64,000 nucleotides of DNA. It comes from Oopsacas minuta (Eukaryota; Porifera; Hexactinellida; Lyssacinosida; Leucopsacidae). The notes under the pieces were generated by a model. That model made no database searches and had not been told where the DNA came from. It saw nothing but the letters and a program-made list of their open reading frames with translations. A program made the translations under genes and the position numbers. Of this stretch, positions 25,221-35,044 are shown in pieces. The stretch lies in assembly GCA_024704765.1 (NCBI GenBank), contig JAKMXF010000011.1, forward strand, positions 201,070 to 265,069. Direction: 5' to 3'. Each line of letters begins with the position of its first letter. Position 1 is the stretch's first letter.

Positions 25221-27519
25221 CCGTGACCTACCTTAAATAAGGCCTATGCACCAACTTTGTGAACTTGGACCATGGATTAAAGGAAGGGTATTAAATCAAT
25301 GAACCTTAATTTTTATATATTATTTCCATAATATTAGTAATGAATCTTATCACGATTTAGATGATTTTATAGATACTCTTTCAGTATATCTCCACAAAAT
25401 AATGCATATTTTCTCACCTTATCACTCTTCCATTTTGTCCAATTCATATTTGTCCTATCTATTTTCCACACTTAATTCAGGAACGGTCAAGAATTTTCCA
25501 GACGTTGCGGGGCCAAGATTTTATAATCCAAGGCAACTGCCCCGTTTACTCCCGTGGGACCGCCACTGACTTAAATTGTTTCTTTTGTTCAACTTAGACC
25601 TATTTTCTGCCCCTGGATGTAGGAGTAACTATGACGGTGAACCACACACCGCCATTTTCAAGATGCCTAATGGTCCACCACAATGGAAACAATTTCTTCA
25701 CAGAGAATGTGTTGAGGAAATTAAGAAGATTAACGTCTTGCAACATTGGGACTATTGTAATAGCACTCAAGTACAAACTTATTTCTTCGGCGTGTTACCA
25801 TTATTTGCAATCTCTTGACTCACTTTCTCTTCCACATTACACAACACTTCAGCGTTTATAACAAGACTTGGTCTAGATAGTGATTATATTAATTTTTGGA
25901 AAAGGCTACCTCTGATTTCAGCTAAAGAGAATGAAATGTGATTGTCCAAATGGACGTGAAGTCAGAATTCACTTATAAAGGAGGAAGTATCATAGGATCA
26001 TCACAGAATATATCTGTGCCAGCCAAAAACTATATTTGCTTTTATGGTTTCTAGCTTATCTAAAAGTGGTCAACCATCGTTCATCTACTACCATGTTCAA
26101 ATATATCGGCAATGAATATATTCGCCTTTATCAAGCAAGTGATAGAAGATATCGAGCGTTGTGGATTGTATGTTCGAGTTATATTGACCAGATAAATATC
26201 CTATGACCGTAAACATCTTCAAGATGTTTTCACCAATGCATATTTTGAGCCAATTATTCACCAAATTCTTGATCCAAATAGAATTTTAATCTTAATATTC
26301 AATTTTGTGCATGAAATCAATTCCGAACAACTGGCTAAACCAGAAAGATATGAATTGTACATTTTGTTTTCCGAGCTTTGAAGATTTTTCCTAATTGTTC
26401 CTGCCTCTTTTGAAAAAATTAGAGTTACGTACAAAGCTGATCAAAGGTCTCTAGCAAATTGGCTCCCCGCTTAACAGCAAAGGCATGTTAGCCTTCGAGT
26501 TTTAGAGCGGAAGAATGTCTAATTAGCATTGTGGGTTTTTGATCATTCTACTGCATCAGCCCTCAAAGTTTGTTGTTCAGAAACTCATTCGGACTCTCAT
26601 TAGCAGACAGCTGAACTTATCACTATTATTTGTGATATCTGGAAAATGTTTAATTATAACAACTCTTATAAGGGTATTCGCCTGAATGACGAATTGTCTC
26701 ATCCTTTCGTCTTGAATGGCCCAAGTCTCAAATATCTGTCAAGAGTTATTGAATGGCTTGATAAATGAAAAAACTTGCCTCCAAAAACAGGAAAACTTAC
26801 CGCAGAAACTTTTACAAGCTGTTTTGGAATCACTTGACTCGGGTTACACATTCTTACAATTAATTGATCGAGGTTAACAGAAAAGGCCATCTACTTGTCT
26901 AATCGAAGTTATTGTTTACTTATGGAAGATTTGTAAATCGATTGAAGATCGCCCTCCACTTTATTAAAGAGGTTGTCAAGGGAATATCTAGGCAATATAT
27001 AGTGAAAATTAGGCTAAAAATATTGAAGAAGAGGAGAGTCAAAGCTGGAGGGATAGTTGTCCTATTTGTGATACACCTGGTTGGGATATCCTAGAAAAGT
27101 TAATCACATCAGCCACTAGCTGCTTCCTCTCTAATTTAATAAAGAACATGAATTCTATATATAGACTTCATCCTGAAATACAAGGAAATTGAAGAAATTT
27201 AAATGTACTTGAATGGAGGAAGTTGGGGACCACTGTTAGTAGATTTTGATTGTGCATTTGCTATGTCCTTGTTAAGTACCATCGTACTATTCACACCCGT
27301 TATTAACATTCTTAATTTACCTACCCAGATTTGTATAGCATTTTCCTACCTTAGTATATTCATAATTATAAGTATTTTACTTTCCACCATCTTTTCTAAA
27401 TCATTGAACATAAATTAAAAATCATATCTGACCCAATATAAATTTTGGACAATAGCCTTCCTTTAATCCATGGTTCAAGGTCACAAAGTTGGTGCATAGG
27501 CATTTTTTAACGTAGGTCA
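25221..27519 (+). mobile_element. P-element-like (THAP) transposon with inverted repeats of about 75 bp
   Basis: The left end (about 25224-25297) and the right end (about 27445-27519, reverse complement) share a long inverted repeat. Landmarks in order are TGACCTAC, CCTATGCACCAACTTTGTGA, ACCATGGATTAAAGGAAGG and TATT. Both flanks carry ATTCAG (25215-25220 and 27522-27527), the core of a possible 8-bp duplication. Between the ends is a decayed THAP-type transposase on the plus strand. The size of about 2.3 kb fits P-type elements. An extra hAT-type terminus (GGGACCGCCACTG, ending 25570) sits inside the 5' part. Confidence 0.75.
25576..27110 (+). pseudogene. P-element/THAP9-like transposase, inactivated
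   Basis: The N-terminus reads FSAPGCRSNYDG followed by AIFKMPNGPPQWKQFLHRE. That is the start of a THAP zinc finger, except that the first zinc-binding Cys of the usual C-x4-C is Phe (TTT). Downstream, in changing frames, come KWSTIVHLLPCSN, FIKQVIEDIERCGLYVRVILTD and IIHHILDPNRILI. These match the order and spacing of the RNase-H-like part of P-element transposases. Further pieces (LDEWLDK-like and FVNRLKIALHFIKEVVKGI) follow to about 27.0 kb. Many stops and frameshifts are present, so this is a dead copy. Confidence 0.65.
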
Positions 27520-27962
27520 TTATTCAGTACAAATCTCGATGGTCCTTGGTGTACTTACTAACGAGGTCCTACCGTATTGTGGCAAGTAGGTAAAGTGAGT
27601 ACAGCTTATAAGGGAATATCGAATATAGGAACCATCCTTTCTAAAATGCTCTAGTAGCAAAATTGTACTGGGCATAAGAACGTTTTGGCTATTAGAAACT
27701 ATTTTTATACACTTTTCGCATAAGCGATAACCAATATATACTACTTATTTGGCCCAAGAAATGGGTAGAAGACAAGTATTTGATGCACCAATACATTTTG
27801 CTTCCGAGCTGCATGTAATAAATACAAAATTACAGTTGAAATTAGTTGCCAAGCATTTTGTGTTGAACCAGAGGCGGCGCTAGCGCTGCAGCCTCAGGGA
27901 TCGAATGGGCAAACCTCATAATTGTAAATATAAAATTTCAAATTCAGTACCAAAGTATATAA

Positions 27963-28050
27963 TTGTACTAACAAAATATAGTTAAATACTCAATTTATTT
28001 ACTTGTATTAACAAAATATAGTTAAATACTCTGTTTATTTACTTGTACTA
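27963..28050 (+). repeat. 40-bp tandem repeat, about 2.2 copies
   Basis: The unit TTGTACTAACAAAATATAGT plus 20 bp starts at 27963 and recurs at 28003 with few changes. A third start (TTGTACTA) is at 28043. It lies in the 3' untranslated end of the hAT. Confidence 0.8.
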
Positions 28051-28079
28051 GGTTCCTATAGTAGTATGCAGTGCGGTAT

Positions 28080-30281
28080 CTCTGCAGAAACGGTTGATAA
28101 TAGTCTCCCGATCCAAGGCGTATGGCATTTGCGGATTGACATTAAGGACTCCGATATCAGACAATCGGGTGCTACCCACGTTGAGAGAGGAAGTTCTTTA
28201 TCCTCTTCATCGCACTAAAGGACCATTCTGCTTGAGCAGAGGTGACCGGAATAGTGACAGAGATGTGCAAGACCTTATTCATCACGCTGAGGACGCGTTT
28301 GTGGGGCTCAATGAAGTTGAGCATTCCCATCAAGTCTGGGGGAAGATCGTCGGCTCCATTCTCGAACGTAATGCGCAGTAGGTCGATTTCTGTCTGCACG
28401 ACGTTACGTTTCTTTGCCACGCCATTAAAGTCACGCATCAGCTATATTGCTCAACGTTGAGAAACGATTCCTTTTTGGGCGTCAATACGGATATGCCGCT
28501 GTAGACAGCCAAATTTTCTTTCGATAGAAATCTCCTCTGCGACTCTGCGAAAGTCGCGCTGCACATGGGAACAAATGCCTCTCTGCGATAGTCTTCAGAT
28601 GACTTCAACCCAGCAGGGCAATCATGAACTGCGCGAACTTGGCGCACATGGTCCTGAGGAAGATCCCCAGCCTGTACAATATCCGCCGCCTGCTTGTAGA
28701 TATCCTCCCATACTTTGTCCGCCAAATGGAATCTGAGGCCTCTCCAGGCATGAACAGAATGTTTTGATGGCTTGTAGGGCCTTCATTAGAGTATCGCTCT
28801 TCCGTTGGAGTTTCGCACTAGAATCGGCACAAATTTTTAGTAGGAAATTGAGTATACACAAGTGGACCACGAAACTGGTATTGAGCTACGTTATCATTCT
28901 CCGCGCAGTAGCGCTGCGTTCTCCAGAAACTTCAATGAGGTCCTCTAGAACATCGATAACTGCTGGAAGAGTGGCCGAGAGTCTCACAGGCATCGTGGCG
29001 ACACACCCAACGCGTTTCTGAAAGAGAGGGTATCTCGCGAGGTTGGGAATCAGGAAAGCAGGAGTCTGAGCCTTGACATACAGTTTGTGGACAATCGGTG
29101 ATGAGAGGAAGTTGTGCCACGACTGCAGCAGTGTGGAGAGGTCTTCCGCCCTGGCTGTATCGTGCACAACATCGAGGATGACAAAGTTCAATCTATGGGC
29201 AAAACAATGTACATTAATGGCTTTGGGCAGAGCTCACTGAATCGCGCCTGGACTCCAGCGCATCGTCCACTCATCACAGCTGCACCATCGAAGCACTGAG
29301 CGATACAACCAAGAAGATTAATTTTACAACCACGAAGACTTGTTAGCAGAGTTTTGCACAAACCAACAGCGGAGAGACTCCACAAGCTGCGAAACCAAGA
29401 ACGGACTCTTTGATGACGTTCTTCCCGTGGATCTCATCCTCTTGCACAATGCATCTCAACACCAGTGACATCTGCTCCTTGTGGCTAGTAGCACGAGATT
29501 CATCAACTATGATGGCGTAATAACTTCCATTCGTTTCAGCAGCTATCTGCTCCCTGATTAAGTCGGCGGCAACATGGATAACATTGTCCTGGTTGCTTTG
29601 GTGCGCATATTTCGCGTTTTGTGGTCCCTCCTGCAACTTCCTAGCAATAATAGGGTCATACTGAGCTACTAGAACTAGGATCTCCAAGAAATTTCCCCTG
29701 TTGGCGTGAGAGGGCTCCTCGTCAGACTCACGATGACCTCGGAGAGCGATAGCCTGCTTACAGCATAATGATACAACCTCCACAACTGCTCCGATGTAGT
29801 GACCCTTTTATGTTTTCATTCTGGTCACTCAGCGTAGCTGTGACATTCCTCGTGTCGTCCACTTTCCACTTCATACAGGCCACCACTGCGTGCTTGTGTA
29901 TCTCCGAACAGTTGTGCTCGGTAAACTTCTCAACGGCCTTCTTCCAATTGATAAATCCTGTCGTACACCAAGTTGATCTCACATTGCCCTGGCCAAAATG
30001 TCTCAAGCATAACAGAACGCAGAGTCACGTATTTGAGAATACTCGAGCAACACCGAATCCTTAAACCATTCTTTCCGAAACCTGCGCTCGTTCGTGTCTA
30101 CTGGGTACTTAAGGAGCTCCACTTGCGTGGGCTCCTCTCTGGCTGTCTTGGATATGTCATTTGGCACACTACTTGGGTCTATTATAACAACCTGAACATA
30201 GTTGATTGGATCGCTTGAGCCTGTAGTCACACGAGATCTCTTGGAAAAGAAGATGTGAGTGGATTCCTAACGCTTAGACAT
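28080..30281 (-). pseudogene. hAT transposase (TTF finger, DUF4371, hATC), inactivated
   Basis: The likely start is ATG at 30279-30281 (MSKR, then a TAG). The N-terminal TTF-type finger includes RRFRKEWFKDSVLLEYSQIR and continues in the next frame with FCYACRHFGQGN. The DUF4371-type region at 29783-29343 contains CKQAIALRGHRESDEEP, a YYAIIVDESRATSHKEQMS block holding the first catalytic Asp, and LLVCAKLC. The C-terminal hATC dimerisation block at 28438-28172 reads VTIPVTSAQAEWSFSAMKRI. At least six frame changes occur, so the copy is dead. All domains are present in the correct order, so it derives from a full-length element. Confidence 0.85.
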
Positions 30282-30562
30282 GATTTTTTGTATTAGGGAG
30301 AAAAGAGCACTGACTAATGAATAGCTTGCAAGGATCATTAATTATACAGATGAATATTAGGCCGGATCGAGAAAAGTTTAAACTTCGGTTCAACTTCTAC
30401 CTAAGAGAAAGTTGCCTTTACCATTTTCTAAGAACATGCGAAACTTAAATTTGGAAAATATTTCGATTTGACCCTTGCGGTTTTATACTTTTGCTGCATC
30501 ACTTTCGAAAAATTGATTTTATATTGTCCGAATTTTCAAATTCCTTTGACTTAGCCACTTTA

Positions 30563-31897
30563 CTAGGGCGTTCAATAAGTCTTGCGGGTGGTATCATTGA
30601 ATATGATACAAACACTATACACACTAATTGACCATATTATTTACTCAAAGTAATCCCCTCCTGCAGATACACAAAGTTTTAACCTTTCCACCCACTTGTA
30701 AAACACATTTCTGTACTCTTCTTCGGGGATGGATTTGAAGTACTGGTACAGGCCCGTTCCGAGTGCTTGTAATGTGTGTTAAAATCTTTGCCTTGAAGGT
30801 AGATTTTAAGCTTGGGGAACACCCAAAATTCACACGGAGCTAGGTCTGGTGAGTATAGTGGATGGGGCAGTAATTCTAACCCTTCTACATCCAAGAAATT
30901 TTGTTAAGCTTAGCTGTGTGGGAACTGGCATTATCAATTGAAATCTTAATTCCTCGAGTTCCGGTTTTCGGGCGGTATTTTTCTATATTTTTATCAAATT
31001 TGGAAGCACTTGCTCTGTAAAGAAAGTAGCAGTAACAGCCTTGCCACTCTCACAAGGTAATTGCAAGATAATTCCAGGACTACTGAAGAAGATGGTATGC
31101 ATAATCTTAGGTTTTCTGAAGTCGGACCTAGGAATTTTCGCCGGTTGTTCGTCGTCCCTCACCCATGATCGCTTCTTATACTTGCTATATGGTGTTTAAT
31201 AGTACACCCACGTCTCGTCACCAGTAATAATCTCTGTTAGGCGTCTAGAATCGCAGTTCTCATAAGTTTCCAAGAGTTTCTTGGCAATTTTCAGTCGTAC
31301 CAACCTTTGATTCTCACTGAGCTTATGCAGGAGCCATTTCCCACAAATCAATCGGTAGCCAAGCTCAGTCGTCAGAATTGTATGAATAGCTCCCGATGAA
31401 ATCTCTCTACTTTGTTCTAACTGGTTAACAGTAATGCACTTGTCTTCCATGACCATACTTTCAATGAGTGCGATATTCTCTGAAGTGGTGGTGGATACCG
31501 GTCTTCTAGATCGAGGCAAATCTGTGACATCAGCATCACCAGATCTAAAAAGGGCAGCCCATCGCTCTACAGTAGATCTGGAAGGGCAATCCATGCACAA
31601 TATCTCCTGTAACTCGCTGAAGATCTGTACGGACTGGATCTTGAGTATTGTGCGAAACTCTATGTAAGCTCGCCATTTGAGGTTGAAATTATCATTCTTT
31701 GAAGCCATAAATTCAACAGTGGGTATAAATTGACTACACGTAACTATCTCAAAAATTCATAATTTGTATTGAATAAGCTTGAAACTTTCAGTATATGGAG
31801 TTTAACTATATGGGCTTATAATATATGAAAGTTAGATATATTACTTGACTAATTCCTAAGATATATCATGACCCGCAAGACTTATTGAGCGCCCTGA
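30563..31897 (-). mobile_element. Mariner-family transposon inside the left arm
   Basis: The termini contain AGGGCGTTCAATAAGTCTTG at the left and AGGGCGCTCAATAAGTCTTG at the right in reverse complement, with TA outside both ends (30561-30562 and 31898-31899). The opposite arm of the host element reads straight through this point with a single TA, which fixes the insertion site. It is 1335 bp. Confidence 0.92.
30641..31708 (-). pseudogene. Mariner transposase, inactivated, Glu at third catalytic position
   Basis: ATG at 31706-31708 opens MASKNDNFNLKWRAYIEFRT. The frame is open to TAA after ITGDETWVYY, which holds the first catalytic Asp. Beyond this stop the frame continues (YSKYKKRSWVRDDEQPAKIP) to another stop, and later pieces read ISIDNASSHTAKLN (second Asp) and, one frame over, LLPHPLYSPDLAPCEFWVF. 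The third position is GAA (Glu) where mariners normally have Asp (PCDF). The end KWVERLKLCVSAGGDYFE stops at TAA 30641-30643. The branch differs from the two other mariners here (DLPRSRRP in place of DDPRPGRP). Confidence 0.88.
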
Positions 31898-32105
31898 TAT
31901 ATATATTTTTTGGTAGTAGTAAGTCGTATATTTGCCATTGAATGGTGTATTAATCGAATTTCTATGTCCATGGATACTCAAGTTATCAAGATTATTTTGC
32001 ATATTCTATCATACCCTAATAATATTACCCACCCCCCTTTTTTCCGATTATTTGAAAATTACTAGCTTTTTTATCTATCGTAGTATATGATTCAATTATG
32101 TTATA

Positions 32106-33540
32106 TCAAGTATATTTAGCATGCATAATCTTTCTTTGATTCAAATGCGGGTATTTTTCTCTTGATGTTAGGGTTGAAAGAATTAATCTATGACTCGTAT
32201 CTTCTCCTGTTACTGAACACGAACTTTTAGTGACTAATTGAATAGTCTTTTCAACAGCTGGTGTATGCATGAATATGCTGGAATTTCTAGTGGAGCACGT
32301 ACACAATTAATTAGTACTTCTTTTGAGAGGTATCTTGTAAAAGGCGGTTCTGTGATAAAAGAGGTTTCCCAATCAATCATATCCACCTATGTTTCAGCAT
32401 TGAACCTTATTGAAGAAAGATTAAATGGGCGAATTTCAATCAGTCTAAATGATGAACCGTTAATTCGGATATCTAAAATAGTCTTCACAGCCTTTTGCCT
32501 AATTTGTTCATCATTATCTGCAAGAATCGATAACAGGAGATTTTCTGGATGACAAAAATATGAGTTTCTCTGTATCACATCGCAAATTACTTCTTGGTCA
32601 GACTCCGATAGCTCTCGCAGCAAAGATATCGCAAAATACATATTTTTAGGTCCATCTGTGCAAATCGGGTTACTCTTGATTCTAAACCAAACTGGTGCAT
32701 AATAATTGACAATAAAATTGACAAGTTGGGATAATTCAGGTGTGGGATGTATCGTAGAAATGTACGACCTAAGTAATCTGTTGGCCAGTGTTGTCCATCT
32801 AGCATGATGTAAAGGACCAGGTTGCATCGATGCCAGTTCAGATGAGCAAATACCAGTCTGAACTGCATGGCAGATATTATATAGATATTTCTGATCTTTA
32901 TTTAAATTCTTGAGACTATCGGAATCAATAAGTTGAGTTTTACCGCATAAAGGGTGATACGCTGCAATTGGTTTGCAAGTAAAATCACAATTAAGTTCTT
33001 TACCAATTACTCCTTTAAAAGAATTGGGTCTACTGGTTTTTCCATCTACTATTTGAAAGAGATGCCTCAATGGAAGTTCATCCATTAAATTTTAATTACG
33101 CTCCCTGCAAAGATCAGTCAATTCCCTTGCTATATCTTTGGCTTTACCAGAACTTGGTGTTACATGGGCAACATACTGATTCCCCGGTTCAGATAAGACT
33201 GTATAATGTTCTTCATTTGCAGTATCCTGATGCAAATGTCCATCTTCTCTTTCTACCAGTACTCGAGTTTGATCTTTACGGCCATCAAAATATATTGCAG
33301 ATATATCATTGATAGTTTCGTGAGCCTCATTAGCCAATTCCTTTCTCACAGAGAATCTAGATCTACGAGTTTTATCTATCAATAATTTGACTATCTTCTT
33401 CCGGTGTGATAATACCGTAATCTTGCAGTACTGCGTTAGCTATAGCTGCGCCTGCCCGATCGCTAATTTGATATCTATCACACATTATGGCTAAATTTCG
33501 TAATTGATTATGATTACGTGTTACTTGTGAGTATTAGATG
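32106..33540 (-). pseudogene. Core protein of the long-inverted-repeat transposon; arthropod repeat family, function unknown
   Basis: Reading from about 33540, the order is: NLAIMCDRYQISDRAGAAIA; NAVLQDYGIITPEEDSQIID; INDISAIYFDGRKDQTRVLV; EEHYTVLSEPGNQYVAHVTP; an in-frame TAA near 33095; DELPLRHLFQIVDGKTSRP; HHARWTTLANRLLRSYIST; CDVIQRNSYFCHPENLLLSI; TEPPFTRYLSKEV; and, after a frame change, a C-terminal AVEKTIQLVTKSSCSVTGED block. This order matches a protein family I know only as recurrent hypothetical proteins in arthropods. 'FDGRKD' followed by 'HY.VLSEP...HV.P' looks like strands of an RNase-H fold. At the TAA, about 45-50 residues that I expect to carry a second acidic motif appear to be deleted. 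Transposase function is inferred from position between the arms and from these acidic motifs. Confidence 0.7.
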
Positions 33541-33998
33541 TACTCGATATAGTGGGTATGGAAGCCAAATTGTAGATACACACTAATACTTCAGTTAATT
33601 CCTTCGCTATATAGTCTCAAGTTGATTTAGAATCTTCATTTCTGAGGATTCTACAATGATTGTATAGATCTAGTTTTGTTGGAAGTTGATTGTCTGGAAT
33701 AGGTCCTGGATAGCCAAAAATAGGATGAAATACTTTACTACGCGTGTTTCTGCCATTTCAAAAATAAATAAATTTTAAGAATATAATCACTCAATAATAT
33801 GAATGATTTGATTGAGTATTGATATAGATACCATAATTGACCATAAATTCCATGCTAGATAAATGGTAACTAAGTTAAGAACAAGAGATAAGGGATGTTG
33901 GGAAAATTTCTTTGTGGTAACCTATTGATGAATTTGGATCTAGATAAAGAAATATACTAAGTTTGGTGATTGTATAGCTAGTTTTACTAAGAATATAG

Positions 33999-34534
33999 AA
34001 TTTTCAAATAATCGGAAAAGGGGGGTGGGTAATATTATTAGGGTATGATAGAATATGCAAAAAAAATTGATAACTTGAGTATCCTTGGAAATAGAAATTC
34101 GATTAATACAGCATTCAATAGCAAATATACGATTTACTACAGTAGAACTCGGATAAGACGTACCCCCTCGGGAAACAGAAATTAGTACGTCTTATCCGAA
34201 TATGTTTGCATTACAAATAATGATGACTGATATTTTGGGATATAAGAAATAGTACGTCTTAACCGAGTGTACGTCTTAAGCCGAGTACGTCTTATCCGAG
34301 TTCTACTGTATTACCAAATAATATATATAAAGGGGCTAAGTCAAAGGAATTTGAAAATTCGGACATATATAATCAATTTTGCGAAAGTGACACAGCAAAA
34401 ATATAAAACCGCAAGGATCAAAATCGAAATATTTTTCAAATTTAAGTCTCGCATTTTCCTAGACAATGGTAAAGGCAACTTTTCCCTTAGGTAGAAGTTG
34501 AACCGATAATTCATACTTTTCTCGATCCGGCCTA
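33999..34534 (-). repeat. Right inverted-repeat arm (split by a MITE)
   Basis: Inverted partner of 30358-32060, interrupted by the 169-bp MITE at 34140-34308. Outside the MITE the alignment is collinear with the left arm and has single-base changes and short indels. Confidence 0.9.
34140..34308. mobile_element. Pogo-like MITE inside the right arm
   Basis: Perfect inverted ends, CAGTAGAACTCGGATAAGAC, at both termini with TA outside (34138-34139 and 34309-34310). It is 169 bp. The right half contains three tandem words of the form TACGTCTTAWCCGAG. The left arm of the host transposon supplies the empty site, with a single TA at this position. Confidence 0.9.
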
Positions 34535-34871
34535 ATGAATATAATTAAATCTGAAAGTGTTGCCTATTTATATAGTTTCATATATCGAATGTTTGGAATA
34601 CATACAATTTGTGACATTACAATTCGTCAATCTGGTTTTCGAGTGATTAGTTTACGGATTCTCGCCCCCCTACAAGGGGGCAAAGTAAAGGTCTGGGGGC
34701 GCGCGGCACCTCCCCGCGCCTCCCCCCTCACGCCGCCACTGAGTTGAGCTCTCAGTTATGATAGTGAATTAGTAAATCTAATCATCTTCCAATGAATTAA
34801 TTGAATTGTAAAGGGCGGTGTGCCAACTCAAATGAGTTGATACAGACTGCAACAACACATTTTAAACATAC

Positions 34872-35044
34872 CATTAATATAATTTCGATTGATAAGTTCA
34901 GTAGTATATTTCTTGAGTACAGGGAGATGTTTTTCAATTCTTTGGTACATAATAGGTTGAGTGAATTTAGGATTATCGATTTCATTGTGGCCATTGCGTC
35001 TATAGCCAACAAGATCAACCACAACATCCTGAGAAAATGTAGAT
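34872..35044 (-). CDS. OGDH: OGDH exon (2-oxoglutarate dehydrogenase E1), most 3' exon found
   Basis: After the acceptor (AG at 35045-35046) the exon supplies the last base of a split Arg codon and continues [20 protein letters not shown], then [19 protein letters not shown] and [11 protein letters not shown]. This is the conserved core around GYRRxGHNE in E1 of 2-oxoglutarate dehydrogenase. The donor GT is at 34870-34871 after a one-base remainder. Length is 173 nt, phase consistent with the exon at 37763. E1 is the thiamine-diphosphate decarboxylase of the mitochondrial 2-oxoglutarate dehydrogenase complex. The next exon should begin with the region leading to the HWLDSPWPGF motif, which I could not find in this window. 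The outer hAT begins only 130 bp beyond this donor. Confidence 0.95.

Larger units (their letters stand above)
30358..32060 (+). repeat. Left inverted-repeat arm (split by a mariner)
   Basis: It matches the reverse complement of 33999-34534 with scattered mismatches over its whole length, after removal of the mariner at 30563-31897. Landmarks include CGGTTCAACTTCTACCTAAG, CGAATTTTCAAATTCCTTTG, and CATATTCTATCATACCCTAA beyond the mariner. Homology stops at about 32060, after TTATTTGAAAATT. Confidence 0.9.
30358..34534 (-). mobile_element. Long-inverted-repeat DNA transposon of unassigned superfamily
   Basis: Both ends read TAGGCCGGATCGAGAAAAGT inward and are flanked by the identical 8-mer ATGAATAT (30350-30357 and 34535-34542). 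The inverted arms are about 370 bp. The left arm is 30358-30562 plus 31898-32060; the right arm is 33999-34534. A mariner (30563-31897) sits in the left arm and a MITE (34140-34308) in the right. In each case the opposite arm shows the uninterrupted sequence. Between the arms is a minus-strand gene of an arthropod-wide protein family. Without the inner insertions the element is about 2.7 kb. I cannot name the superfamily; an 8-bp duplication is compatible with several. Confidence 0.85.
27869..34741 (-). mobile_element. hAT transposon, outer layer of a nested stack
   Basis: The left end CAGAGGCGGCGCTAGC at 27869 and the right end, CAGTGGCGGCGTGAGG in reverse complement from 34741, agree at ten of the first eleven positions. 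The flanking 8-mers are TGTTGAAC (27861-27868) and AGTTGAGC (34742-34749), six of eight identical. The transposase frame lies at 30281-28080 on the minus strand. Removing the inserted long-inverted-repeat element (30358-34542 including one target copy) leaves about 2.7 kb, a normal hAT size, with about 270 bp of leader before the start codon. Pairing of the two ends is an inference. Confidence 0.7.

Noticed and set aside
12018-25578. Pairing the hAT left end at 12026 with the CCGCCACTG end at 25570
   Set aside because: Both flanks contain TTAAAT/TAAATT-like letters, but the 8-mers directly abutting the ends (TAAATTGG and ACTTAAAT) are not the same, and the span of 13.5 kb includes other complete elements. 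Chance similarity is likely.
29758-30064. Plus-strand frames in the 28-30 kb region as genes
   Set aside because: They are antisense shadows of the hAT transposase, which has recognisable domains on the minus strand in the correct order.
1-34741. Further 3' OGDH exons
   Set aside because: I scanned the minus strand for the expected motifs (HWLDSPWPGF, RLSGQDVERGTFSHRH, GPEHSSAR) and saw none. A sensitive protein-to-genome alignment could still find a short exon.
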